Assembly (NCBI GenBank): GCA_031264465.1
Contig: JAISDX010000065.1
Coordinates: forward strand, 1-39,591
DNA length: 39,591 bases
Source: Deltaproteobacteria bacterium
GTDB taxonomy: Bacteria; Desulfobacterota; Desulfovibrionia; Desulfovibrionales; Desulfovibrionaceae
Direction of reading: 5' to 3'
Part shown: piece after piece, positions 19,296 to 27,960 of the stretch
Position numbering within the stretch: position 1 is the first letter of the stretch
Layout of the letters: each line of letters starts with the position of its first letter
Translations under genes and position numbers: made by a program
Notes under the pieces: generated by a model
What the model saw: only the letters and a program-made list of their open reading frames with translations
The model's database searches: none
Told to the model about the DNA's origin: nothing

Positions 19296-21227
19296 ATGAG
19301 CAAATCTACCTTTTACGTGACAACGCCGATTTTCTACCCGAATGCCAAACCGCATCTGGGTCATTCCTTCACCAGCATAGTTGCTGACAGCATTACGCGT
19401 TTTCAGCGTCTTATGGGTATGGACAGCATGATGCTCACCGGTACGGACGAACACGGCGACAAGCTGGCCCAGACCGCCGCCAAGGAAGGAGTCACCCCGC
19501 AGGAACTGGTGGACGCCAACAGCCCCAAGTTCCGCCAGCTCATGGACAAGTTGAGCGTGGGGCCGCACCGCTTCGTACGCTCCACCGACCCGCACCACAC
19601 GGCCAAGGTGCGGGACTTCCTGCAACTGGTCTACGACAAGGGCGACATTTACTTCGGCGAGTACGGCGGCCACTACTGCACCGGCTGTGAACGCTTCTAC
19701 ACCGAAAAAGAGCTGGAAAACGGCCTTTGCCCGCAACACCTCAAGGCTCCGGAATATATCAGCGAGAAAAACTACTTCTTTCGCATGTCCAAGTATGCGG
19801 ACTGGCTGCGCCAGCATATCCTGGACAACCCGGACTTCATCCAGCCCGAGCAGTATCGTAAGGAAGTCCTGGCCATACTGGACTCGGGCGAACTGGAAGA
19901 TTTGTGCATCAGCCGGCCAAAAACCCGCCTGACCTGGGGTATCGACCTGCCCTTTGACAAAGACTATGTCTGCTACGTCTGGTTTGACGCTCTGCTCTGC
20001 TACCTGACCCCGCTGAACTGGCCCGACGGCGAAGAATATAAAAAATACTGGCCCGGCCACCAGCACATCATCGGCAAGGACATCCTGAAGCCGCACGGCA
20101 TTTTCTGGCCCACCATGCTGAAGTCCGCCGGGCTGGAACTGTACCGCCGCGTGAACGTGCACGGCTACTGGCTGGTGCGCGACACCAAGATGTCCAAGTC
20201 CCTCGGCAACGTGGTGGACCCGCTGGACATGATCGACACCTACGGCGTGGACGTGTTCCGCTACTTCCTGATGCGCGACATGACCTTCGGGCAGGATGCC
20301 AGCTTTTCCGAAGAGGGCCTCGTCGGCCGCTTCAACTCCGACTTGGCCAACGACTTGGGCAACCTGTTCTCGCGCGTGCTCTCCATGGCGGCCCGCTACT
20401 TTGACGGCCAGTCCCCGGCCGTCGGCGCCCCCGGCGAAGCCGAAAAGCAGATCCAGGCCCTGGCCGCCAACAGCTTTCGCAATTTCCAGTCGCTTTTCGA
20501 TAAGTTCCGTTTCTCCAACGGCCTGGAAGCGCTCTGGGAACTGGTGCGCGCTCTGAACAAGTACGTGGACGCCTCCGCCCCCTGGGCCCTGCACCGGGAA
20601 GGTAAAACCCGGGAGCTGGGCACGGTAATCCACACCCTGCTGGACATCATGCGCAAAGTGGCTCTGCACCTCTGGCCGGTCATGCCCGGCACGGCGGAAA
20701 AACTGCTCGCACAGCTCGGCCAGACCATCGACCCGGACAATACCAACCTGGCGGACGAAGCCGACACCTTCGGCCTGTTCCCGGCCGGCGTCCGCCTGGC
20801 TTCCTCCTCCAATCTCTTCCCGCGTATTGAGGAAAATAAAGAGGCCCAGCCGGCCAGGAACGCCAAAAAAGAAAAAGCCGGCACGCCTGACAAAAAAGCC
20901 GACCCCATTGAATTTGCCGACTTCGAAAAAATCGACCTGCGCGTGGGCACCATCCTGAGCGCGGAAAAACACCCGGACGCCGACAAGATCCTCTGCTTCA
21001 AGGTGGACCTGGGCGAAGAAACGCCGCGCAGCATTGTGAGCGGCATCGCCCAATACTTCGCCCCGGCCGATCTGCAGGGCAAGCAGGTCATCGTGGTGGC
21101 CAACCTGCCTTGCCGCAGGATCCGCAACGTGGAATCGCAAGGCATGCTCCTGACCGCCGAAGACGAAACCGGCCTCACCCTGGTAGCCCCAGACGGACAC
21201 AAGGCCCCGGGAACCAGGATTTACTGA
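19296..21227 (+). CDS. metG: Methionyl-tRNA synthetase
   Basis: This is a 643-residue class I aminoacyl-tRNA synthetase. The HIGH motif is HLGH (residues 20-23) and KMSKS is exact at 298-302. A single zinc knuckle is formed by C128, C131, C145 and H148 (CTGC...CPQH). The anticodon-binding helical domain follows. A Lys-rich linker (about 510-530) leads to a C-terminal Trbp111/EMAP-II-like tRNA-binding domain from about residue 535 (FADFEKIDLRVGTILSAEKHPDADKI, ending APGTRIY), as in dimeric bacterial MetRS. AGAGG precedes the ATG at short spacing. It is likely in one unit with ricT. Confidence 0.97.
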   Translation: MSKSTFYVTTPIFYPNAKPHLGHSFTSIVADSITRFQRLMGMDSMMLTGTDEHGDKLAQTAAKEGVTPQELVDANSPKFRQLMDKLSVGPHRFVRSTDPHHTAKVRDFLQLVYDKGDIYFGEYGGHYCTGCERFYTEKELENGLCPQHLKAPEYISEKNYFFRMSKYADWLRQHILDNPDFIQPEQYRKEVLAILDSGELEDLCISRPKTRLTWGIDLPFDKDYVCYVWFDALLCYLTPLNWPDGEEYKKYWPGHQHIIGKDILKPHGIFWPTMLKSAGLELYRRVNVHGYWLVRDTKMSKSLGNVVDPLDMIDTYGVDVFRYFLMRDMTFGQDASFSEEGLVGRFNSDLANDLGNLFSRVLSMAARYFDGQSPAVGAPGEAEKQIQALAANSFRNFQSLFDKFRFSNGLEALWELVRALNKYVDASAPWALHREGKTRELGTVIHTLLDIMRKVALHLWPVMPGTAEKLLAQLGQTIDPDNTNLADEADTFGLFPAGVRLASSSNLFPRIEENKEAQPARNAKKEKAGTPDKKADPIEFADFEKIDLRVGTILSAEKHPDADKILCFKVDLGEETPRSIVSGIAQYFAPADLQGKQVIVVANLPCRRIRNVESQGMLLTAEDETGLTLVAPDGHKAPGTRIY

Positions 21228-21281
21228 TATATGGCGGCCAGCATGGGGAGGCTGTCCCCTCGCCGGCCGCCCGACAAGCAG

Positions 21282-21338
21282 GAACTTCCGGCTCAGGCGT
21301 CCTGGGCCGGAAGTTCTTGTTTATGGCGGTAAGCCGCC
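21282..21338 (+). terminator. Terminator region after metG
   Basis: GAACTTCCGGC (21282-21292) pairs perfectly with GCCGGAAGTTC (21306-21316), an 11-bp stem followed by TTGTTTA. A second small hairpin, GGCGG-TAAG-CCGCC, follows at 21325-21338. The T-tract is modest, but the position between converging metG and the DUF116 gene fits termination. Confidence 0.65.
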
Positions 21339-21357
21339 TGCGCTTCCCGTAAATTTT

Positions 21358-22107
21358 TCAGGCGATAAAGCGTTGCAGGGCCTTTTCAATAGCGGGAACC
21401 GCCACCCGGGTGTCCAGGCAGGGGCCGTTGGGCCGTTCGTTCAGCACGCCGTAAGCCGGCAGGGGGTGGGTGTCCTGGATGCCGCTGGTCAGGTCGCGTT
21501 CGCAGGCCACGGCAATGATCAGGCGGGGGTTTTTGCTTTTGACGATGCGCCGGGCCAGGGTGCCGCCCGTGGCCACGCCAATGCCCACGCCGTATTTGTC
21601 CACGAGTTCCATCAGGCCGGCCAGGTCGCATTGTCCGCAGCGGGCGCAGTTTTCCGGGCGGTTGCTGACGCGCAGGGAACAGCCGCTCCATTGCAGGCAG
21701 TGCGGCAGGAGAATCAGAATTTCCGCCGGGCGAAAGCGCCCGACTTCGGCCGCGACCAGGTCGTTGTTGACCTGGATGAAGGAGCGGCGCACCCGCTCCA
21801 CCGGCAGGCCGCAGAGGCGACCCAAAAGCTCCATCAGGGGCAGGAAAAAGCGGATGGAAATGCCTCTGGCTAACTTGGACAGCCCGCTCCCGAACGGTTT
21901 TTTGCCGGTTCCCGCTTGTATGGCCACACTCAGGGCAACCAGGACTATGCCGATCAGCAGGGCGGCCAGAGCCAGCCCGGTGACGGCGGACAAGCCCGGG
22001 TGAATGTTGTCGAAGCCGATATAAGGCACCAGCCAGGCCAGGCCGAGCAACAGGCAGAGCAGGGCGGAAACCGCGCCGGTAAGTGCTATGAAAAGCCGTT
22101 TATGCAT
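21358..22107 (-). CDS. DUF116 family membrane protein
   Basis: The protein has 249 residues with two hydrophobic segments near the N terminus (about 5-30 and 40-65). A cytosolic domain with a DUF116 pattern follows: ILLPHCLQWSGCSLRV, the cysteine cluster NCARCGQCDLAGLMELVDKYG, GVATGGTLARRIV and IIAVACERDLTSGIQ. The six or more conserved cysteines suggest metal or Fe-S binding; the function is unknown. It starts 22 bp after the holB stop, with AGGAA about ten bases before the ATG. It is probably the last gene of purA-holB-DUF116. DUF116 genes beside tRNA or DNA metabolism genes are common in anaerobes, but this gives no clear role. Confidence 0.85.
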   Translation of the reverse strand: MHKRLFIALTGAVSALLCLLLGLAWLVPYIGFDNIHPGLSAVTGLALAALLIGIVLVALSVAIQAGTGKKPFGSGLSKLARGISIRFFLPLMELLGRLCGLPVERVRRSFIQVNNDLVAAEVGRFRPAEILILLPHCLQWSGCSLRVSNRPENCARCGQCDLAGLMELVDKYGVGIGVATGGTLARRIVKSKNPRLIIAVACERDLTSGIQDTHPLPAYGVLNERPNGPCLDTRVAVPAIEKALQRFIA

Positions 22108-22129
22108 ACTGTTTGGGTTCCTGGCCGGA

Positions 22130-23173
22130 CTAACGGCGAGTGTTGCCGGAAAATACGAAAAACAGCCGGGTGGCCAACCAGTCCAGCACCAGGGCCGGAT
22201 TGACGTTGCAGCCCAAGCTGTCCTGACATGCGGCCAGCGCCTGGTCCAGGATGCGCAGGCTGGCCGGGGTGAGCTCCTTAAAAGCGGCGGCGGGGCCGGC
22301 GGCCGGGTGGGCGGGGCCGCCCGGCGCGTCGTCCGCCTGGCCGCTTAAAGCCAGGAGCAGAGCCCTTTGGCAGAGCAGCACCAACTGCATGGCGAGCGCG
22401 GCATCCAGGTTGCCGCGCTTGGCGGTGCGTTCCATCCAGCCGGTGCCACGCGCCCGCCCCGGCCCGCCCCGGGCAAAGTCCAGCAGGGCTGTGCTCCATT
22501 CCAGGAGCGGGGCGGCGCGCTCGGCCTCATGCAAAAAGGCCGGTTCCTGCGGCCAGGGCAGGGTGAGCACCCAGGAGCGGGAAAGCAGGGTAGGCAGCAG
22601 CCGCTCGCGCTGCGGGGCCGTGAGCACGAAGGATGTGCCCGGCCGGGGCTCTTCCAGCGACTTCAAAAGCGCGTTGGCGGCCGCTTCCATGAGCGACTGC
22701 CCCTCGGCCAGGATAATGACCCGGCATTGGGCTTCCTGTGCGCCTTGGCCCAGGCTGGAGCGCATTTCACGCACGTCGTCGATCTTGATGTTGCCGACCC
22801 GGCCGTCCAGCAGGCTGAGGTCGCGGTGCAGGCAACTGATGAAGCGCAGGCAATCCGGACAGTTCAGGCAGGGCTTGGCATAAGGCTGGCCGGCTCCGGC
22901 GGCTTCTTTGCAGTTCAGCAGGGCGGCCCAGTACAGCGCCGTCCACACCCGTTGGTCCGGGCTGCCGCCCTCCAGCAAGAGGCTTTGCGGCGGAGAATGG
23001 CGCAAGGCGCCCAGGCTGCGCCGGGCCGGAGCGAAACGCGGTTCGGCGGCCAAGGCGCGCACGGAAGCGCGGAGCTGTTCCCGGGCGGCCTGATCCAGGT
23101 CCGTCGCGCCCTCGGAAGCGGAGCTGGCGGCGGCCGGCTTTTTCTTGGAGGCTGGCTTGCGCGTCTGGCTCAT
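22130..23173 (-). CDS. holB: DNA polymerase III delta-prime subunit
   Basis: This 347-residue clamp-loader subunit helps load the DnaN clamp. Recognisable parts are the cysteine cluster CLNCPDCLRF (a zinc module, with an upstream Cys in NCKEAAG), DDVREMRSSLGQGA, the strongly conserved ANALLKSLEEPRPGTSFVLTA, and LLPTLLSRS. A functional P-loop is absent (LLLEGGSPDQRV), as is usual for delta-prime. The SRC motif that supplies the arginine finger reads SRS here. A basic Lys/Ala-rich N-terminal extension of about 45 residues is unusual. It lies 31 bp after purA on the same strand. Confidence 0.87.
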   Translation of the reverse strand: MSQTRKPASKKKPAAASSASEGATDLDQAAREQLRASVRALAAEPRFAPARRSLGALRHSPPQSLLLEGGSPDQRVWTALYWAALLNCKEAAGAGQPYAKPCLNCPDCLRFISCLHRDLSLLDGRVGNIKIDDVREMRSSLGQGAQEAQCRVIILAEGQSLMEAAANALLKSLEEPRPGTSFVLTAPQRERLLPTLLSRSWVLTLPWPQEPAFLHEAERAAPLLEWSTALLDFARGGPGRARGTGWMERTAKRGNLDAALAMQLVLLCQRALLLALSGQADDAPGGPAHPAAGPAAAFKELTPASLRILDQALAACQDSLGCNVNPALVLDWLATRLFFVFSGNTRR

Positions 23174-23204
23174 CTCAAGTCCGTTCCAAGTTTATATCGT
23201 AAAC

Positions 23205-24482
23205 TTACCGGAAAATTGTCTGATTACGATCCGGACCCACGGAGACAATCTTTATCGGAACTTTAAGCAGTTCTTCAATTCTGGCCACATAGGCCCGCAC
23301 CTTGGCCGGCATCTTGTTCCAGTCGCGGATGGCGGTAAGGTCGTCGTCCCAGCCGGGCATGTTTTCGTATACCGGTTCGACTCGGGCCAGGGAATTTTCC
23401 TCCTGCGGCGGGTAGAGCAGGGTTTTGCCGTCATATTTGTAGGCGGTGCAGATTTTCAGCTCGGGCAGGCCGCTGAGCACGTCCAGCTTGGTGAGGGCGA
23501 TTTCCGTAATCCCGTTCAGGCGCACGGCGTGGCGCAGGACGGCCAGGTCCAGCCAGCCGCAACGGCGCGGGCGCCCGGTGACGGTGCCGGCTTCAAAGCC
23601 TTTTTCCCGCAGGTAGTTGCCGGTGGCGTCCAAAAGCTCGGTGGGAAAGGGGCCGGCCCCTACCCGGGTAGTGTAGGCCTTGGCAATGCCGAGAATACGG
23701 TCCAGCGACCAGGGCGAAACTCCACTGCCCGCCGCCGCGCTGCAGGAAACGGTGTTGGAGGAGGTGACGAACGGGTAGGTGCCGTGGTCGATGTCCAACA
23801 TGGTGCCTTGGGCGCCTTCGAACAGCAGTTTGCCGCCGCTTTCCAGGCAGGCGTTGACGGCGCCCGGCACATCGTCCAGGAAGGGCGCCAAGTGGGCGGC
23901 CGCTTCGCGAATCTCGTCCATGACGCCGTCCACCGTAAGCGGTTGCGACTTATACAGCGTGGCGAGCAGGGCGTTTTTTTCCAGCAGCACTTTGGCGATT
24001 TTTTTGCGCAGGAGATTTTCGTCGGCCAGATCGGAAGCCCGAATGCCCACGCGGGCGGCCTTGTCCTCGTAGCAGGGGCCGATGCCGCGCTTGGTGGTGC
24101 CGATCTGGTCGCTCCCCTTGCTGCCCTCGCGGGCCGCGTCCAGGGCTTTGTGGTAAGGCATGATGATATGGGTGTTGCGGCTGACGGCCAGGCGGGCCGG
24201 GGTCACTTCCACCCCCTGGGAGCGCAGGGTGTCGGCTTCCTTGTGGAAAGCCGCCGGGTCCAGCACCACGCCGTTGCCGATAAAGCAGCGTTTGCCAGCG
24301 TGCAGAATGCCTGAAGGGATGAGCTGGAGGATATATTTTGTGCCGCCCACAATGACGGTGTGACCGGCGTTGTTGCCGCCCTGAAAGCGAACCACAACAT
24401 CCATGTCCGGGGTGAGCAGATCCACTATTTTGCCTTTCCCCTCATCGCCCCACTGAGCGCCGACAACAACCAAGCTTGACAT
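23205..24482 (-). CDS. purA: Adenylosuccinate synthetase
   Basis: PurA joins IMP and aspartate with GTP hydrolysis, the first committed step to AMP. It has 425 residues from the ATG at 24482, with AAGGAG six bases upstream. The GTP-binding loop GDEGKGK (12-18) includes catalytic Asp13, and His41 is in NNAGHTVIV. Later motifs include GTTKRGIGPCYEDKAAR, EGAQGTMLDIDHGTYPFVTSSN and the C-terminal RVEPVYENMPGW. A 65-residue upstream in-frame extension exists but lacks homology to the family. It heads the purA-holB-DUF116 run. Confidence 0.97.
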   Translation of the reverse strand: MSSLVVVGAQWGDEGKGKIVDLLTPDMDVVVRFQGGNNAGHTVIVGGTKYILQLIPSGILHAGKRCFIGNGVVLDPAAFHKEADTLRSQGVEVTPARLAVSRNTHIIMPYHKALDAAREGSKGSDQIGTTKRGIGPCYEDKAARVGIRASDLADENLLRKKIAKVLLEKNALLATLYKSQPLTVDGVMDEIREAAAHLAPFLDDVPGAVNACLESGGKLLFEGAQGTMLDIDHGTYPFVTSSNTVSCSAAAGSGVSPWSLDRILGIAKAYTTRVGAGPFPTELLDATGNYLREKGFEAGTVTGRPRRCGWLDLAVLRHAVRLNGITEIALTKLDVLSGLPELKICTAYKYDGKTLLYPPQEENSLARVEPVYENMPGWDDDLTAIRDWNKMPAKVRAYVARIEELLKVPIKIVSVGPDRNQTIFR

Positions 24483-24704
24483 ATGATGCTCCTTATGAAA
24501 AAAACTCGCGAACTGCAGCCGGGTATGTCTGTGCTTTAACAGTCCCGCCAGAGATAATGCCCCATAACCAATATGGCTGCAAAGATTTTTTTTGGAGTCA
24601 CCCCTCGCCGCCGGCGCCTCTTGGTTCTCACACGCGCTCTTACGGAACATGCTCTGCTCGCAACATATTGGCGGCATTCATCTATTTGTGAATAAGGATT
24701 AATT

Positions 24705-26027
24705 TTGTCGAATAAACTGATTATAGCCATAGGCGCGCTTCTGGGGAGTTTTTTGCTTTGCCTGTTCGTCACCGGCCACGAACGGCTCGGCCGTGGCAAC
24801 AGTGCGCCCGACCAACTCAACATCGTGCTGCCCTACGAAAAGCGCCTGCTGCGCGCCTCCACGCCCTTCGGCCCCGGCATGGACCAGGAGCTTTTGGACA
24901 AGTTCCTGGCGGAAAACGGCCTGGAAGCCCGCTACTATTACGTGCGTAACTATCGCGAGGCCCTGGATCTCGTCCGGCTCGGCCGTTGTGACCTGGTGGT
25001 CGGCTTCAGCGGCGAGCCGCCGGAAGACCAGCGTTTTTTCCTGGCAGAAAGCCCGGTTTACGCCAGCTTTTATCCGGTACTGGTCAAAACCGGGGGCAAT
25101 GCGGAACATATTTATTCCAACGTGCTGAGCGGCGGCCTGAAAAATCTGCCGGACGAAGCGCGCCGCGAGCCCGTTGCCGACCGCCAGCCGGACAAGGAAA
25201 CGCTGTATCTCCTCAACCCGCACGCCTATTCCATCCTGGTGCCCATGTACAAGAACCTGCACACCCAGCGCTGGTTGACCGAGCGCGTGGGTTACCGCTG
25301 GTTCTGGAGCGCGGAAAACGCCGAGCTGGGCGAAAAGCTTGAAGCCTTTTGGCAAAAGCTGGCCGGCGACACGCTGGAGGAGATGCGCGAGCGCTATTTC
25401 GGGTTCATGCCCAAGCGGGCCAGGCCCGCAGAACTTTTAAACCTTTCACAGGTCGTTTCCGGCAAAATGGAGCCCTACAGCGCGGCCATCATAAAAGCGG
25501 CCGATGAAACCGGGCTGGATCCCTTCCTGATCGCGGCGGTTATTTTTCAGGAATCACGCTTCGATCCGGAGGCCGTGAGCTTCACCGGGGTGCGCGGCAT
25601 CATGCAGCTCACCACCGACACCGCCAACATGCTCAAGGTGGATCGGCTGGATCCGGAACAGTGCATCCTGGGCGGGGCGCGCTACCTGCGTTCGATTAAC
25701 GACAGCCTGGAAAAACTGGATATCCCGGAATGGGACCGCTGGTGCATGGTCCTGGCCGGCTACAACCAGGGGCCCACCACCCTGCGCAACGCCATACGCA
25801 AGGCCGAAGCCCAAGGCCTGCCCCTGAACTGGGCCTCCATGCGCAAAATTTACCCCGGGCTCAAGCAGCCCAACAACCCGCGCTTCAGGCCGCAGGAGGC
25901 TCTCAGCTACGTGGAAAACGTGCGCTACTACTATTACGTGATGTCAAGACTTGCCGCCGTTGCGGGCGACAGGGAAGAGCAGGACTTTGCGGCGCTGCGG
26001 CTTTTGTCCGCCGCTTCCGGCGCCTGA
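24705..26027 (+). CDS. MltF-like membrane-bound lytic murein transglycosylase
   Basis: The 440-residue protein has an N-terminal hydrophobic anchor (about 4-23). A periplasmic substrate-binding-protein-like domain follows (about 38-235, LNIVLPYEKRLLRASTPFG, then LGRCDLVVGFSGEP). The rest is a soluble lytic transglycosylase (SLT) domain with catalytic Glu283 in AAVIFQESRFDPEAVS, GVRGIMQLTTDTA and AGYNQGPTTLRNAI. This two-domain order is that of MltF, which cleaves peptidoglycan glycan strands to 1,6-anhydro ends. The start is TTG 24705, with AGGA six bases upstream. Its last 84 bases overlap a convergent gene. A true lipobox is not seen, so it is an anchored rather than lipid-modified form. 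Confidence 0.9.
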   Translation: MSNKLIIAIGALLGSFLLCLFVTGHERLGRGNSAPDQLNIVLPYEKRLLRASTPFGPGMDQELLDKFLAENGLEARYYYVRNYREALDLVRLGRCDLVVGFSGEPPEDQRFFLAESPVYASFYPVLVKTGGNAEHIYSNVLSGGLKNLPDEARREPVADRQPDKETLYLLNPHAYSILVPMYKNLHTQRWLTERVGYRWFWSAENAELGEKLEAFWQKLAGDTLEEMRERYFGFMPKRARPAELLNLSQVVSGKMEPYSAAIIKAADETGLDPFLIAAVIFQESRFDPEAVSFTGVRGIMQLTTDTANMLKVDRLDPEQCILGGARYLRSINDSLEKLDIPEWDRWCMVLAGYNQGPTTLRNAIRKAEAQGLPLNWASMRKIYPGLKQPNNPRFRPQEALSYVENVRYYYYVMSRLAAVAGDREEQDFAALRLLSAASGA

Positions 26028-26354
26028 AGCGGCCTTGCCCGCGCCTTCCTTGGCGCTCTTGGCCGCGCCGGCCGGCGCCCGTCCGCCCGAGAGCGATTCC
26101 AACTTGTCCCGGAGCTGTTTTTCTAGTTCCCGGTCCTGTTCGGCCCGCTGCTGGTTTTCAATCATGCCGCAGTTGAAGAGCTGGTTTTTCCAGTGCACCG
26201 CCTGGATCATGCAAAAGGACAGCACCGCCTCTTCCCAGCGCCTGGTGGGCTCAAAACGGGCCACGATGTGGGCGTAACGGTCCCACAGGCTGGTCAGGGA
26301 TGATGAATCGTACTGGTTCAATTGCTGAGCCAATTTCTGCAAAGCTCTTTCCAT
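25944..26354 (-). CDS. Small uncharacterised protein, convergent overlap with mltF
   Basis: This is a 136-residue frame. Residues 1-75 look like a real folded helical domain rich in conserved-looking aromatics (SLTSLWDRYAHIVARFEPTRRWEEAVLSFCMIQAVHWKNQLF, then NQQRAEQDRELEKQLRDKLESL). The tail is low complexity (Ala/Gly/Lys) and ends in a basic stretch, QRRKVLLFPVARN. The last 84 bases are antisense to the end of the mltF gene. No ribosome site is obvious before the ATG, which weakens the start. I cannot name a family. I judge it coding because its composition differs from the usual shadow frames and most of it lies outside mltF. Confidence 0.6.
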   Translation of the reverse strand: MERALQKLAQQLNQYDSSSLTSLWDRYAHIVARFEPTRRWEEAVLSFCMIQAVHWKNQLFNCGMIENQQRAEQDRELEKQLRDKLESLSGGRAPAGAAKSAKEGAGKAASGAGSGGQKPQRRKVLLFPVARNGGKS

Positions 26355-26512
26355 GGCGGCACTCGGTTGCCCGTTCGGGGCTGCTGAAAAATTTATCCGG
26401 GGAAACTCTCTATTACGTCACCCGCGCATAATGCCGTAAATCCAAATTGCCCGTCAAGGCTCGCTGTGATACAGAGCGGAAAAATCACAACTTGCAAGCT
26501 GGAGTTTATCTG

Positions 26513-27784
26513 ATGAGTTCCCTCAAAGGCATGTACACCCGTCTGCTTAAAGACGACTTTCCCGCTGGCCTCACCCTGGACATGGGCGGTCAGAAGCTCG
26601 TTTACAAAAAGCGCCAGTGGACTCTGGAAGACGAGGTCAAAGGCCTGCGCTACGGCGAAAACCCTGACCAGCCCGCCGCCCTGTATGAACTGGTCAAAGG
26701 CGGCCTAGAGTTCGGCGGCGTGGCCATGCGCGGGCCTGACGAAGGCATCGTCTCGGCCATCAGCGAAGCCCAGATGCTCCAGGCCGGCAAGCACCCCGGC
26801 AAGACCAACCTCACCGACGTGGACAGCGGGGTCAACATCCTGCAAAGTCTCACCCAAAAGCCCGCCGCCGCCATTTTGAAGCACAACAACCCCTGTGGCG
26901 CGGCCTGGAGCGAAGGCGGCATTGGCGAAGCCCTGGAAAAGGCTTTCTGGTGCGACCGCATTGCCGCTTTCGGCGGCGCGGTGGTGGTGAACACCCCCCT
27001 GGACAAGCGCGCGGCCGAAATAATCGACTCCGCCTACTTTGAAGTGGTGGCCGCCCCCGACTTTGAGCCCGGTGTGCTGGAAGTGCTGAAAAAACGCAAA
27101 AACCTGCGCATTTTCAAGCTGCCGGCTCTGGGCGACCTGTCCGGTCTGGCCCGCCGGCCCTTCCTGGAAATCAAAAGCCTGGTGGACGGCGGCCTCATCG
27201 TCCAGCAGTCCTTCATGAACCGCATCCGCAAGGTCGAAGACTTTATCCCGGCCAGCGCCGCCGCCTCGGACGGCAGCGCCGTTACCGCCGCCACCCCTAC
27301 CCCGCGGGAACTGGACGACCTGCTCTTCGCCTGGGCCGTGGAAAGCGGCGTGATTTCCAACTCGATTATTTTCGCCAAAGACGGCGCCACCGTGGCCATC
27401 GGCGCCGGCGAACAGGACCGGGTCGGTTGCGTCGAGCTCGCCATCTTCAAATCCTGCACCAAGCACGCCGACAAGCTGGCCTTCAAACGCTGCGGCCTGT
27501 CCCTGTACGAACTGCGCCTCAAAGCCGCCAAAGACAAGGAAGCCGCCGCCAGCCTGGCCGAAGTGGAGGCCGCCACCCAGGCCGCCAAGGGTGGCCTAAA
27601 GGAAAGCGTTATGGTTTCCGACGGCTTCTTCCCGTTCCGCGACGGGGTGGACGCCGCCCTTTGCCACGGCATCCGGGCCATCGCCCAGCCCGGCGGTTCC
27701 CTGCGCGATGCCGAGGTAATCGCCGCCGTAAACGAACAGCACGCCGCCATGGTCTTCACCGGCCAGCGCGCGTTCAAGCATTGA
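26513..27784 (+). CDS. purH: AICAR transformylase (stand-alone PurH C-terminal domain)
   Basis: The 423-residue protein matches the AICAR formyltransferase half of PurH. It uses 10-formyl-THF to convert AICAR to FAICAR in purine synthesis. Signatures are LRYGENPDQPAALYE, the catalytic Lys123-His124 motif ILKHNNPCGAAW, FGGAVVVNTPLDK, VESGVISNSIIFAKDGATVAIGAGEQDRV, SDGFFPFRDGVD and the C-terminal NEQHAAMVFTGQRAFKH. The N-terminal IMP cyclohydrolase (MGS-fold) domain of bifunctional PurH is missing, so ring closure to IMP must be done by another protein. The chosen ATG has GGAG (26501-26504) eight bases upstream. Confidence 0.92.
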   Translation: MSSLKGMYTRLLKDDFPAGLTLDMGGQKLVYKKRQWTLEDEVKGLRYGENPDQPAALYELVKGGLEFGGVAMRGPDEGIVSAISEAQMLQAGKHPGKTNLTDVDSGVNILQSLTQKPAAAILKHNNPCGAAWSEGGIGEALEKAFWCDRIAAFGGAVVVNTPLDKRAAEIIDSAYFEVVAAPDFEPGVLEVLKKRKNLRIFKLPALGDLSGLARRPFLEIKSLVDGGLIVQQSFMNRIRKVEDFIPASAAASDGSAVTAATPTPRELDDLLFAWAVESGVISNSIIFAKDGATVAIGAGEQDRVGCVELAIFKSCTKHADKLAFKRCGLSLYELRLKAAKDKEAAASLAEVEAATQAAKGGLKESVMVSDGFFPFRDGVDAALCHGIRAIAQPGGSLRDAEVIAAVNEQHAAMVFTGQRAFKH

Positions 27785-27860
27785 GGGCGCTTCACGCTTC
27801 AAATGCTTGCTGGATTTTATCAGTTTGTATAACAAAATATTCATCCGCCTGAAGGGTGCG

Positions 27861-27942
27861 GGGGAGGTCGCCTCCCCTGCCTGGAGAATGCTTAAGGAGC
27901 CCGCCATTAAGCAGGTGGCCCTCCTTAAGCCGCCGGAGGCGG
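27861..27942. repeat. Tandem inverted-repeat cluster upstream of the RNase II gene
   Basis: Three hairpins follow one another. They are GGGGAGG-TCG-CCTCCCC (27861-27877), GCTTAAGGAG (27890-27899) with CTCCTTAAGC (27921-27930) around a 21-base loop, and CCGCC-GGA-GGCGG (27930-27942). The 12-mer GCCGCCGGAGGC at 27929-27940 also occurs at 13965-13976 in the gap before plsY. It may be a dispersed extragenic palindromic element, or a terminator for the preceding gene, though no T-tract follows. Confidence 0.6.
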
Positions 27943-27960
27943 TAAAGGCTTGGCTGTTTA

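Noticed and set aside
19200-21200. A 666-codon open frame on the minus strand across metG
   Set aside because: It lies opposite an intact metG, shows no domain pattern, and reflects codon bias of the real gene.
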